A stretch of DNA of 64,000 nucleotides. It comes from Fragilaria crotonensis (taxonomy: Eukaryota > Bacillariophyta > Fragilariophyceae > Fragilariales > Fragilariaceae). Where the stretch lies: NCBI GenBank assembly GCA_022925895.1, contig JAKSYS010000083.1, positions 62,001 through 126,000 on the forward strand. The letters run 5' to 3'. Below the pieces are notes generated by a model. That model was not told where the DNA came from. It was given only the letters and a program-made list of their open reading frames with translations, and did not search any database. This document shows positions 1-9,582 of this stretch, piece after piece; position 1 is the stretch's first letter, and every line of letters begins with the position of its first letter. Made by a program: the position numbers and the translations under genes.

Positions 1-822
1 CAGTTTTGCTACATACCGCCCGGAGGGCAAATGCCACGTTGGACGCCATGGCAGTATAAAAAGCCAACCATGAAAAGTAGCGTTCCTTCAGACACGCGTA
101 ACCGACACCCGCAACCACTGGAATGAGTGTCGCGTACACTTGCGGTTTCATCCATTTGCCCAACATGAGGGCCGACACCAGCGCAGAGAAGAAGGGCTCG
201 AGCGCCTTGACAATGTGAGTAAAAGAAACGGGAGCCGATTCCAAAGCAATCATGGTGAAGATTTGACCAAATGCATGGAAAAATCCAATTTGAGTGACAG
301 CATATTTACCAGCCTTTGTGAGCGTGGGAGGAGCGCGCAACCCAGTGGTCCAGAGGAAGGAGGAATACAGTGCGCCCACCAGGAATTGCATGGAACCGAC
401 AGTGGACGGTGCTGGTAAGACATTCAGAACTTTTTTGTTGACAACTGAAGGGGCAGAAGGAGGGAGGGGTAGGTGCGAGGTCAGCGGGGACGGTGAATTT
501 AATACAAGTACCAGGCAGGGGTCAGAGGTGGTGCCATGCGAAGGTACGTACTGTTGTAGATAACGTTCAAGGCATACCACAGAGAAAAGTAGAAGCCGAT
601 CTTGAGCCGTTGAACAAGAGCAGACGGTCCTGCGCCTCCTCGAATCGCCAGTTGCTCATCAATAAGAGCGACAAGGTCGACATCCCGTTGTTTGTGGGGA
701 AGTGTTGAGCGTTGATTCGACGGGGAAACAAGGGGACTCAGAGGCTTTAAGGTGCGAGCCTCGGTAGACGATGATGCTGCAATCGCTAGCGCGACACAGT
801 ATACTGTCGTGATGATCTTCAT
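1..822 (-). CDS. TPT: Plastid triose-phosphate/phosphate translocator (partial, 3' end off window)
   Basis: Drug/metabolite-transporter family antiporter that exchanges triose phosphates for inorganic phosphate across a plastid envelope membrane. Two exons on the minus strand: 822-552 and 444 to the window edge, joined by a 107-bp GT-AG intron (551-445). The splice restores the family sequence 'NVIYNIVNKKVLNVLPAP'. The N-terminus (about 23 residues) is a signal peptide as expected for entry into a complex plastid, but no clear ASAF motif is seen. Exon 2 gives typical TPT helices, including 'ESAPVSFTHIVKALEPFF' and 'VAGVGYACLKE'. About 238 residues are visible; the C-terminal helices lie beyond position 1. 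It is divergent from the GDH-like gene at 1407. The family call is secure; substrate preference and which envelope membrane are inference. Confidence 0.9.
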
Positions 823-1406
823 AGCAAGGGTTTGTGAGTGTGAGTTGCCTCCTGTGTGTTACCTTCACAATAGTTGAAAGTCTTGAATCATGCCAATGTC
901 AAATAAACAGATTATCGGTAGCCTATTGTGATGTCAGAGTGTCGCAAAGTCGCATGTCTACGCGTGTCGCGTCTACCTACTACACTGTACCATCAATGAT
1001 GCCAATCAACAATCTATACAAAGTAGCACCAAGTACAGTATTCACGTCTTTCTCCAAACGTGCGTCGATCGTCGATCCCAAGCAACAGCACGCCATCACC
1101 AGAGTTTTTTGTGCGGTGTTGAGAGGAGCACCACTCCGAGCCTCGGCCGGAGGCCGGAATGACGGCGGAAGTTGTGACAGGGGAATGTGGAATTTAAACC
1201 GGACCGATTTCGTCATAAGGGACTATTTGATGAGAATTCTGAATTCTCCGTAGGCCCAGTATCTAATGTACAGTGGCTTCAAAAAGATCCAAGTCACCCA
1301 CGGAACATGGCGATCCGCATACCCGTCATGCTGGCATCAAGAAGGCAGCAACATGAATCATAAATTGCAACTGCATCGAAGTTGAACCTTCGAAGTATTC
1401 AACGCC
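823..1406. other. Intergenic, divergent promoter region
   Basis: Separates the start codons of the translocator (-) and the GDH-like gene (+), so it must carry both promoters. The plus-strand open frame at 834-1253 has no family resemblance and no good start. No repeat or RNA gene was seen. Confidence 0.5.
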
Positions 1407-2992
1407 ATGTTGGTCCTTCTGAAACGAGCATCCACCAATACCGCTAGACTCGGCGCCGTTGCTCGAGCTTTCTCTAGTGCTGCCCCAGATCGTACTGCCT
1501 CCAGTAAAAGATCGCTCATCACCACAGAAGAAGGCGTTCATCAAACGATGACCATCTCGAAAGAGTGGAGAAACAAACCGCTCTTCCGTCGACAGGGCGA
1601 TGTTCGCTTCAAGACCGGTCTGGAGGCAGCCAACTTGTTGGTTGGCGAAGCACAACGCCGTGACGATCACGAACATGAGTTTATCAATTCTCTCCGCTCC
1701 ACCATGCAATGCCTTTCTCCCATTTTCGATCGGAACCCCAAGTACGCTTTCGTCGCTAAGCAATTGATGGAACCAGAACGCTTCATTCAATTCCGTGTGG
1801 CCTGGATTGATGATGTCGGTGTTGTCCGTATGAATCGAGGCTTTCGAATCCAATATTCGAGCTCGATCGGGCCGTATGAAGGCGCTTTGCACTTTGGAAC
1901 GCACGTCAACAGCGCGGTGATCAAGGCCGTGGGGTTTGATACTGTCTTTTCAAATGCTTTGACAGGTTTTGACCTTGGCGCAGCGGCAGGTGGTTCTGAC
2001 TTCAATCCTTATGACAAGTCGGAGGCGGAGTTGCAACGTTTCTGCCAGTCTTACATGACGGAGTTGTCCAAGTATATTGGACCCGATACTGATAGTCCCT
2101 GGATGGGAATGGGCGTCGGTGAGAAGGAGATGGGATATTTGTTCGGTCAGTACAAGCGTATCAACATGAAGGCATCATCCAGTGGACGACCATTCATGTC
2201 CTTTAGCAATCAGTCCTTCTACAAGGTCAGTCAATTTTCGGTCTATTCATCATGCCCGTGAACAAGTCGCGCGTCCCTACTCACCAGACTTTTTTGTTGT
2301 AGGCTCCTGGTTACGGTGTTGTTCACTTTGCTGATCAAATCCTTAAGGATCGAAATGACTCCCTGGAAGGAAAGCGCTGTCTCATTATCGGATCTGGAAA
2401 GGTTGCACGTAGCGTCGCTGAAAAGTTGCTCGATTATGGAGCGATCCCCCTGACGTTTAGCGATACTAGCGGACATGTGTACGAACCAGATGGCATCAAC
2501 GCAGGACGCCTCAAAACTATTTCCAAGATCATGGACGAACGTGGAGCCTTGTTGGGACGATACATTATTGCCTCGGCATCCGCTCAATTCAACGACCCAG
2601 AGAATATTCTAGATATCCCATGCGACTTGTGCTTTCCTTGCGGAGCCATGAATGTCATTACCGCAGACGCAGTCAATACCTTGGCCAACAATGGATGTTT
2701 GGGCATTATCGAGGGAGGTGCCTCGACTGTCACACCCGAAGCCAGGACATGCCTGCGAAAGCGCGGGCTCGCATACGGACCCCACACAATGACCATGACT
2801 GGTCCTGCGATTGTACACGCCTTGGGAACCGATGCGACGGACGAACGGCTGCAGGAAGAAGTGGAACGAATCTTCAAGGCCGTCAAGAAGACTGCTCAAG
2901 AGTTTAATGCCCGAGGGGACTTGTTTGCCGGGGCTAACATTTATGGTTTTTTGCGTGTCGCCAATGTCATGATGACTCATGGCGCTGTTTGA
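1407..2992 (+). CDS. Glutamate-dehydrogenase-like protein lacking catalytic residues (putative pseudoenzyme)
   Basis: Hexameric-type (NADP-GDH) fold, 502 aa. Exons 1407-2225 and 2303-2992; the intron 2226-2302 has GTCAGT...TAG borders. The N-terminus (about residues 1-27, Arg/Ser/Ala-rich, 'AVARAFSSAAP') looks like a mitochondrial presequence. The dimerisation and substrate domain is clear ('QFRVAWIDDVGVVRMNRGF'). The NAD(P) Rossmann loop is kept ('GKRCLIIGSGKVARSVAEKL'), as is 'PCGAMNVITADAV'. The active site is not kept. Relative to Clostridium symbiosum GDH numbering, K89 of PYKGG is Glu158, K113 is Ser182, catalytic K125 is Ala194, and D165 is Gly234. Both frames are otherwise intact and spliced, so this is not simple decay. 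It probably does not deaminate glutamate; a regulatory or dinucleotide-sensing role is only a guess. The start is the first ATG of the presequence. Confidence 0.85.
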
Positions 2993-3804
2993 GTGAGAGG
3001 TGATCGAGTTTACAATAATGAAGGTTGGCATTTCTGGCGTAGCATGACATTGATAAACATCATCATAGGAGTTCTGCAAACGGCACATTTGCTTCTTCTC
3101 GCAGTATCGCACAGTTGACACTACCTGTTTCCTCCTGATGACTTGGAGTTTCCAAGCCAAACGGCCACATGAGCCATCCCATGCACTGCCACAGAAAGTC
3201 CTCGTGCGGACTCCCCGGATGAAGTTTTGAAGGGAGCACGGCGAAGGCAGCATGCTGTAGAGGTTGGTTATTTACTACAGTGTATGTAGAATATTCAAGA
3301 CTATGGGCTGTCATGCAGTTGGTGTGCAATATGCCTCTTTCAATCATGTTGCGAACCACAGTAAATGACAACGAGGGCACGTACCTGGTATCAAACCATC
3401 AGATACAGCAGTGGCGGGTGGGGACAGGCAAACTTTTCATCTGTTTGAATATTCGCCAGAAGACTTCATAAAAAAAGGGAACTCAAGGAAGAGGTGTTGC
3501 AGCCTTGAAATGGAACTCGATACCTGAACTATACGAAGTTCTATAGGTTGATACTCACTTCATTTACAACTGTGGTCGATACTTCTACACTGCATGAACC
3601 TCATGTGCACGTGATGCAATTAACAAGGAGCCTGTTGAACGATTTCATACTATCGGAATAACTGTTGGCAAGGCGTCGAACACTACTATTACGTAGAGTA
3701 GCTACAACTAGATGTTCACATTCTATCCCACCTCCACAATCAGTCGTGGCTATAATCATTGCTGTCGTGCTATGACATGGAAAAAGCTAACCCCTATAAA
3801 AAAA
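2993..3804. other. Intergenic, no supported gene
   Basis: Lies between the GDH-like gene and the Harbinger transposon. Short open frames on both strands (for example 3063-3380 minus) show no family signal. Nothing else is evident. Confidence 0.5.
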
Positions 3805-3859
3805 GGCCCACCCTTACGGTTGTGAAAAGTTGAGATGAAAAACTGACCCCCCAACTTTT
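3805..3859 (+). repeat. Left terminal inverted repeat of Harbinger element
   Basis: It begins GGCCCACCCTTA. After a short divergent stretch it contains the block shared with the right end: AAAAGTTGAGATGAAAAACT followed by GACCCCCCAACTTTT. Confidence 0.85.
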
Positions 3860-3921
3860 TTTTTCGTGTTGACCGGCCTTATGGATGAAAAGTTGCATGA
3901 AAAACCAAGTTGGACCGATCT

Positions 3922-3994
3922 CAACTTTTCATCGAAAAGTTGATGATAAAAGTTGGGCCCCAACTTTTATCAGCAACTTTTCGATGAAAAGTTG
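3922..3994. repeat. 73-bp near-perfect palindrome inside left end of Harbinger
   Basis: The arms at 3922-3956 and 3961-3994 are reverse complements with about one mismatch (TCATC versus TCAGC). They are built from repeated CAACTTTTC / GAAAAGTTG words also found in the TIR. The right end has no equivalent hairpin. Confidence 0.8.
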
Positions 3995-4138
3995 ACCTCC
4001 TTCGAGTCGAGTTAATCACCGCCGCTTGGAACCAGACGACAATCCTGTGACAAGGATCTGCCACCATTGCATTGCCGACTTCTTCACAATCAACACTTAC
4101 TGCATTTGCTGTCCTTCTTGCTTCGTCTTGTTGCTGTC

Positions 4139-5961
4139 ATGGGGCAATTAATTAGTCTACCTGGCGGTGGTGCCACAGAGTCCGTTGTCCGCCATTTTGA
4201 TCGTCGTCCCAGGACATTGTCGGAATGCTTTGTCGACAGAAAGATGAATACACGACGGTTCCTCGAGTACAAGAAACGAAAATATGAGGAGCTTAGTGAG
4301 CAAGTGGCTGACCTTCTTTTTAGTAACCGGTGGAGAGGAGAGGAAGCAGATGGAGAAGAAAATGCTGAGTTGCTGCGTGAAGAAGAACTTTACAGGCAGC
4401 ATCGCATCAGAACCCGACCAAAGAAAAGGCGTAAACAAAAGGAAGTGGTCATGTTTACAGACAGAGCAACTGGAGTGCGATCTCGTTTGCTTCCCAAAAT
4501 GTCAATTTGGTATGATCCATGTTTTTGGTTATGTCGTCCACCAATTGCTTACTTCCAGCATCGCTTCTTTATTTGCAATCTCACCATTTTGTCCATGAAA
4601 TTCACAGGTACAATATGTATGTTGAGTCTCCTAATCTGGAGAATCCGAGATTTCACAAGCTTTTCCGCCGCCGTTTTCGTATGCCTTACAAGTGCTTTCA
4701 AGAATTAGTTCAAATGGTGGAAGATAGCCCTTTGTTTGCCCGATGGCGTGAAGGAAAGAATGATGCCGCGCATCGTCCAGCAACTCCTCTTTCCCTTCTA
4801 GTGTTGTGTGTTTTGCGATACATCGGTCGAGGATGGACATTGGATGATCTCTCTGAGAACACTGGTATTAGTGAAGAAGTCATCCGTGTTTTTGTTCACA
4901 AGTTCATTGAATTCGGGAGTACTGTCCTTTATAAGAAATTTGTTGTCGCTCCGAAAACCGCAGAAGATGCTGCAGAGCACACTCCGGAATACGAGAAAGC
5001 CGGGTTGCCTGGCTGCGTCGGATCAATGGATGCGACTCACATTCTACTGGAAAAGGTCGAGTATAGATTGAGACAAAGCCACCTGGGCTTTAAGAGTTCT
5101 CATACAGCAAGGAGTTACAATATCACAGTCAATAATCGTCGGAAGATATTGGCGACTACAACCGGTCACCCCGCAAGGTGGAATGACAAAACTGTCGTTC
5201 TCTTTGATAACTTTGCAGTTGCTCTACACGAGGGTACAACATTACAGGATGTCACATTTGAGTTGTATGACGTCAACTCTTGCGGTTCTGTTTTCAAACA
5301 AAAGTATGTCGGTGCTTGGTTGATTGTTGACAATGGTTACTTGAACTGGCCGACGACAGTTCCACCCATGAAAACTTCGTCGAGTAGGGCCAGCATTCGA
5401 TTCTCGCAGTGGCTAGAATCCATCCGTAAGGATGTCGAGTGCACGTTTGGTATCCTTAAGGGACGATTTCGAATTCTCAAGACAGGAATCCGACTGGTTG
5501 GACAAGAATCCGCAGATAAGATATTCTTAACGTGCTGTGCACTACATAATTGGCTTCTACATGAAGATGGACTCGACAGTGCATGGGAGGATGGTGTTCA
5601 AAGTGATTGGGAAGGACAACTTGGACTTCACAATGTACAAGACGTGGAATATCATATTCCAGATGCGGTGCAGAGGCTTATGTCCCGACGTGAGATGCAG
5701 CACTATGATGTTTCTGGAATGGGATTTGGCAGCGACGTGCGACATGAACAATCACATCAAAGAAGGCGTCACAATGCTGGCGTTGAAACACAAAGGTCAC
5801 TGCGTGATGATGCTGACGAGGCGGAGTCTGTCCGGGTGGTGAAGGACTTAAATTTAGAGTTCTTCCGATCAAAACTCATCCGACATTTTGACATTGCATT
5901 TCAAAGAAATGAAATACAATGGCCTGGGAAAAGGAATCGAATACAACAAGTTCACATTTAA
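4139..5961 (+). CDS. Harbinger DDE transposase (Plant_tran / HARBI1-like)
   Basis: Cut-and-paste transposase of the PIF/Harbinger group, 574 aa from two exons, 4139-4509 and 4608-5961. The 98-bp intron has GTATGA...ACAG borders, and splicing gives 'SIWYNMYVESPNLENPRF', the typical family entry. The N-terminal 120 residues are basic and charged (KKRRKQK). The catalytic core follows: first Asp in 'GSMDATHILLEKVEY', second Asp in 'LIVDNGYLNWP', Glu in 'DVECTFGILKGRFRIL', then 'CCALHNWLLHE'. All three acidic residues are present, so it may be active. The start is the first ATG of the frame; the in-frame ATG at 4519 lies in the intron and is not the start. It ends 135 bp before the convergent accessory gene. 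Confidence 0.9.
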
Positions 5962-6096
5962 GCAACTAGTATTCACCAGCAGTAGAATCAAATCATCCTC
6001 GTCAATAACTAATACTTAACTACTAAGACTTCTTCAAGAAGCAACTAAATTGTACTAACATAAAACCTCCTGCGATTGGCGTTTGTATCCTCAATG

Positions 6097-7821
6097 TCAC
6101 TCGTCTGCGTCGTCGTCATTGACAGTCGGGAAAACAAATGGCTGAGGAGGCTGAAAGTATTCCCGGAGGTCGTACGTACAATCGGCATAGTATGGTACTT
6201 CGTCGTCGTCTCCTTCGTCTCCTTCTTCAATTCCATCATTTCCATTGGAGCCACCATCAGCACCTTTGGCTCCCGCAGCAGTAGTAGTAGTCGTAGTAGT
6301 GAAAGAGACAGACTCCGTAGGTGCTCCTTCAGTCCTTGTACTACTACTAGTACTACTAGCACAGGGGGTTGAGAATTTACGACCGTGTGTGGTTGTGGTG
6401 CTGGTAGATGAGGTCGAGGAGTGCATTCTTGACGATTTTGGTCGTTTGTTTGGTGCATTACTAATGGCACCACCGCCACCACCACCACCAAGCACTCCGT
6501 CAATCATGGCATCAGCATTGCGACGTCTAGCTGACAACAACCCTTTGCTCTCTTGAAATTGGGCAGTCAATGCTCGCTTCTGGTTCATTAACTCTCGAAT
6601 CTCCAAAAAGATTGCATCACCACGATCCTTGACGTCCCACATCTTTGCAAGCTCCATCCGAGTATCAATCTCAGACTGCAAATTGGAAAGTGCAGTCTCG
6701 TAATCGTTATCGAGCACGCGACGCTCTTCCATCGAGCGGGCTGCATTCAGCTTTGCCATTTCGATCTGCTGCGTCAGTGTAGCCCCCCTCCGAAAGGGGG
6801 ACTGCGGTTGTGCTGCTCCAGTATCTCTCTCTTTTTTCACAGCACGGGCACACTCTTTTCTTACCTGCTTTCGACTGTTCAATCCTTTTTCTTCAGGACG
6901 TGTTGTATCGCCAATCTGGAACTGCTTTGATTTGTATACTTCGCACTCCTCTTCATTTTCCACGATGAAACCCCAAAGGAAGAAAGCAAGCATTCCAGGA
7001 AAAAACCAATCCTCAGGCATCTTGTCGGCGTCAGCAATATCCGCCTGGTGGTTGTCAAAAGCCTGCTGGTCGTCTCGCCTTGTGCTGCTTCTGCTGGTTG
7101 GTGTGTCCTCGGTCTCAGATAAGACGTCATCATCCGCTTCATCATCATCACCAACACTATTAGCTCCTCTGAGACAAACATACATGCGTTCACGTATGAA
7201 CCTATGATAATCGGCAATGGACTTTCCAGATGGAAGTGTCCCATCTTTGTATTCACTGTCAGAATCCTTCGCACAAGCGAGTGCCTTCCTCCCATTTCTT
7301 AGCACTTCCTTAGCACCTCTCATCATAGTGAGAACTGAGACATCGACAGGGTTTGTTAAATTTTTCGATGTCAACAAAGATTTTGTAATGCCGTCAGGCT
7401 TGTTTGCGTAGATAGAAAGCATGCCGCCGGTAGTCCTTTGTGGGAAAAAACAGTCCTTGAGCTTTTTGTTGTATTCACTTCGCGAGGTCGCCAGTCCTCC
7501 ACCATCAGCAACAGCAGATGCATTCCGGTCATCGTTCACTGCGACTGGGACATTTTCATAAAGATGACTGAACTGGTTTATACCAAGAACCATTTGTTCT
7601 GGTAGTGTTAGTTCATCAGGATCATCCGATCCAAGGATACTTTTGCGAAGCAACGCCTTTTGTTCCTTTTCCGTGACACTGTTACCGGAACAGAAGACAG
7701 CAGACTCATACGCTGCAAAAAAGACTGTTCGCTGAAGCTCTTTCATCATCTTTGAGCCTCCAGCAAACTTAAGGGACTCAAGCTTCCTGCTGCTTGCCTT
7801 CCTGGATGATGTTGGCATCAT
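6097..7821 (-). CDS. Harbinger accessory protein, unrecognised (no clear Myb/SANT)
   Basis: 574 aa if begun at the ATG pair at 7821/7818. An in-frame ATG exists at 7995, but it lies at the edge of the TIR and its first 58 codons look like leader sequence. Classical Harbinger elements carry a Myb/SANT-like DNA-binding partner; no SANT triple-Trp pattern is visible here. Instead there is a basic N-terminus, a Cys-poor acidic middle, a hydrophobic stretch 'MLAFFLWGFIV' and a Glu/Arg-rich predicted coiled coil ('ARSMEERRVLDNDYETALS'). This is followed by a poly-Gly run and a Ser/Thr/Asp-rich acidic tail. It probably helps nuclear import or DNA recognition for the transposase, by analogy only. Lineage-specific replacement of the Myb partner is possible. 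Confidence 0.75.
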   Translation of the reverse strand: MMPTSSRKASSRKLESLKFAGGSKMMKELQRTVFFAAYESAVFCSGNSVTEKEQKALLRKSILGSDDPDELTLPEQMVLGINQFSHLYENVPVAVNDDRNASAVADGGGLATSRSEYNKKLKDCFFPQRTTGGMLSIYANKPDGITKSLLTSKNLTNPVDVSVLTMMRGAKEVLRNGRKALACAKDSDSEYKDGTLPSGKSIADYHRFIRERMYVCLRGANSVGDDDEADDDVLSETEDTPTSRSSTRRDDQQAFDNHQADIADADKMPEDWFFPGMLAFFLWGFIVENEEECEVYKSKQFQIGDTTRPEEKGLNSRKQVRKECARAVKKERDTGAAQPQSPFRRGATLTQQIEMAKLNAARSMEERRVLDNDYETALSNLQSEIDTRMELAKMWDVKDRGDAIFLEIRELMNQKRALTAQFQESKGLLSARRRNADAMIDGVLGGGGGGGAISNAPNKRPKSSRMHSSTSSTSTTTTHGRKFSTPCASSTSSSTRTEGAPTESVSFTTTTTTTAAGAKGADGGSNGNDGIEEGDEGDDDEVPYYADCTYDLREYFQPPQPFVFPTVNDDDADE

Positions 7822-7996
7822 GGTTGCCAGCAATGACGGGGTTGTGGTGGAATTGCCTCCAGCAATTTTAGTAGGAGAGACGATGTGAGGATACCGGAGT
7901 ATGGTATATAAATGCAACACTAAGGACGAAAAACACCCGGAAAACAAAACTTTTTCTGTTTCACCATAAGGTCGGGGACTCAACATTTTCTTCAAT

Positions 7997-8059
7997 AAAA
8001 GTTGGGGGGTCAGTTTTTCATCTCAACTTTTATTTACCGTATGAACATAAGGGTGGGCC
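7997..8059 (-). repeat. Right terminal inverted repeat of Harbinger element
   Basis: The reverse complement reads GGCCCACCCTTATG, then the shared block ending CCCCCCAACTTTT. It matches the left end at 3805-3859 with a slightly longer internal spacer. Confidence 0.85.
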
Positions 8060-8287
8060 TAACAGAAAAAAATGGGACGTTCTTTTTTAGTACTGAGCGC
8101 TGACATGGCGTTCGGTTGTCTGAATGGAAACCGTCACTCTTCGTCCCAAGGACGACACCAACGGACCGTGCTGGACTCGTCAGTGCACTCCTCTAAATCT
8201 GTACTCCAAGTATGACGTAGCACACCTTCACTCACACAACTCTTGCCAACAACCCGATTCACTGGGATATCAACCTAAGAAGCCAGC

Positions 8288-9397
8288 ATGATTGCTACTA
8301 GGAGTAGAGGAAGACTACCGATCGTAAAGCTGAACATCAGCGTTGCCAAGTATATTGTGTTGCCAACGTTGACCCTGATTGTTTGGTTGGTTTGTCAACA
8401 TTTGAACTACGTTGTGGATCGCATGCGAGCTACCGTGAGTCAAGACAAGGAGTTGGAAGAGCAACGGTTGGGTGCGGTCGTTCTTCTAGCTCCTCCACGG
8501 AATGAAATCACCTTTTGGCACAGCACCTCACGATTTTGCTTTTTGATGCGAGCCATACGAAGTGTGGATCAACACCTCAATCAGCGCTATGGTCCTTATC
8601 CTGTATACGTATTGGTTGCCAAGGACTATGAGCTGCATCCACGCCACGCGGATGGGCCATACACAGAGCAAGATCAGGCTCTGATCAGATCGTGGGCACC
8701 AAATTCCAACATCACGTTCCAGCAAATCAACCTCTATAGTGCAGACGCTCTGGAGCCAGGTACCACCGTTGAGCAAATTACGAGATGGCGCAAGGGTGAA
8801 GATGGTGCGACAGAAGGTCGCGATTTGGGTTATCAAAGCATGTGTCGGCTATGGTCTGGGCGTTTGCAAACAATGCTCTTCTTGCAGAGATTCAAGTACT
8901 ACCTTAGACTTGACGACGATTCTTTATTCACAGACAAACTGCCCTTCGATCCCTTCCAACAAATGGATAAAGACGGATTAATGTACGCCTGGCGACGCGA
9001 TAGCTACGAGGAATGGGGCCTTGCTAAATTAAATGAACTCGTTAAGAGGCATATCCGGATTGACGATGACGCACTCTTTACGAGCGATCGAGAGTTTTGG
9101 GGGTCGGAGCCGTACAACAATTTTCACGTTTCTCGTGTCTCCTTTTGGGCGTCTCCAAAGTGGCAGGCTTTCTGGAAAGACCTGAACGAAGAACATGCGT
9201 TCTTCAAGTATCGACTAGGTGATGCCACTGCACATGCTGCAGCTATCATGATGATGCCTAGAAGCAAGGTGGCGAGATGGGAATCCTATCCTTATGCTCA
9301 CAATTCGAACGATATGCAATATCGTTGGGCGCCAAAAGCTTGGAAACTGGAATGCGAAGCAGCTGCCAACAAGTCTGGGTTTGAACGAAGCCAATAA
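8288..9397 (+). CDS. GT15-family (KRE2/MNT1-like) glycosyltransferase
   Basis: Type II Golgi membrane protein, 369 aa, single exon. A short cytosolic tail is followed by a signal-anchor helix (about residues 23-43, 'YIVLPTLTLIVWLVC'). The lumenal domain resembles fungal alpha-1,2-mannosyltransferases: 'GYQSMCRLWSGRLQTMLFLQ', the DxD-type 'YYLRLDDDSLF', 'SEPYNNFHVSRVSFW', and 'YRLGDATAHAAAIMM', which matches the fungal ERWGDAPVHSIA block. In fungal Kre2p the NFE motif carries the proposed catalytic Glu; here the aligned residue is His (NFH). Metal-binding acidic residues are kept. Family membership is likely; transfer of mannose from GDP-mannose to protein-linked glycans is the family reaction and is only inferred here. 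Confidence 0.82.
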   Translation: MIATRSRGRLPIVKLNISVAKYIVLPTLTLIVWLVCQHLNYVVDRMRATVSQDKELEEQRLGAVVLLAPPRNEITFWHSTSRFCFLMRAIRSVDQHLNQRYGPYPVYVLVAKDYELHPRHADGPYTEQDQALIRSWAPNSNITFQQINLYSADALEPGTTVEQITRWRKGEDGATEGRDLGYQSMCRLWSGRLQTMLFLQRFKYYLRLDDDSLFTDKLPFDPFQQMDKDGLMYAWRRDSYEEWGLAKLNELVKRHIRIDDDALFTSDREFWGSEPYNNFHVSRVSFWASPKWQAFWKDLNEEHAFFKYRLGDATAHAAAIMMMPRSKVARWESYPYAHNSNDMQYRWAPKAWKLECEAAANKSGFERSQ

Positions 9398-9582
9398 CAG
9401 ATCGAGCGGAGTAGGAATTCGCTCTAGCGTTCTAGCAACGTGAACTACTGTGGTGTCTGTACTAAGAGCGTGACCTTCCGTCTCCGCCAAACCATCGGCG
9501 GATTTGACACCCTATAAAAATCCCGCATTGCATTGTCACTGCAGGTCCGTATCTTCCATCAGAGTGTTGACAGTCAATATGT

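Larger units (their letters stand above)
3805..8059. mobile_element. PIF/Harbinger-type DNA transposon, 4.26 kb
   Basis: Bounded by matching inverted termini that begin GGCCCACCCTTA (3805) and end TAAGGGTGGGCC (8059). A second shared block, 'GTTGAGATGAAAAACTGACC' and the adjoining CCCCAACTTTT, is at 3829-3859 and, inverted, at 7997-8035. It carries a DDE transposase (4139-5961, +) and an accessory gene (7821-6097, -) in convergent order, as is usual for two-gene Harbinger elements. The target-site duplication is not clean: flanking triplets are AAA (left) and TAA (right), or AA/AA if the termini include one more A/T. Both genes are open, so the copy may be recent or active. Confidence 0.88.

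Noticed and set aside
834-1253. 139-aa plus-strand frame
   Set aside because: Begins with GTG, has no family signal and lies in a divergent promoter region.
2609-3253. 214-aa minus-strand frame and 2584-2886 frame
   Set aside because: Antisense to exon 2 of the GDH-like gene, with Cys/Arg-rich shadow composition.
4519-4607. ATG at 4519 as start of the Harbinger transposase
   Set aside because: It lies in the 98-bp intron; splicing from the upstream exon gives the conserved 'SIWYNMYV' junction.
6245-6556. Poly-Val/poly-Pro plus-strand ORF
   Set aside because: Shadow of the low-complexity Gly/Thr/Ser-coding stretch of the Harbinger accessory gene on the opposite strand.
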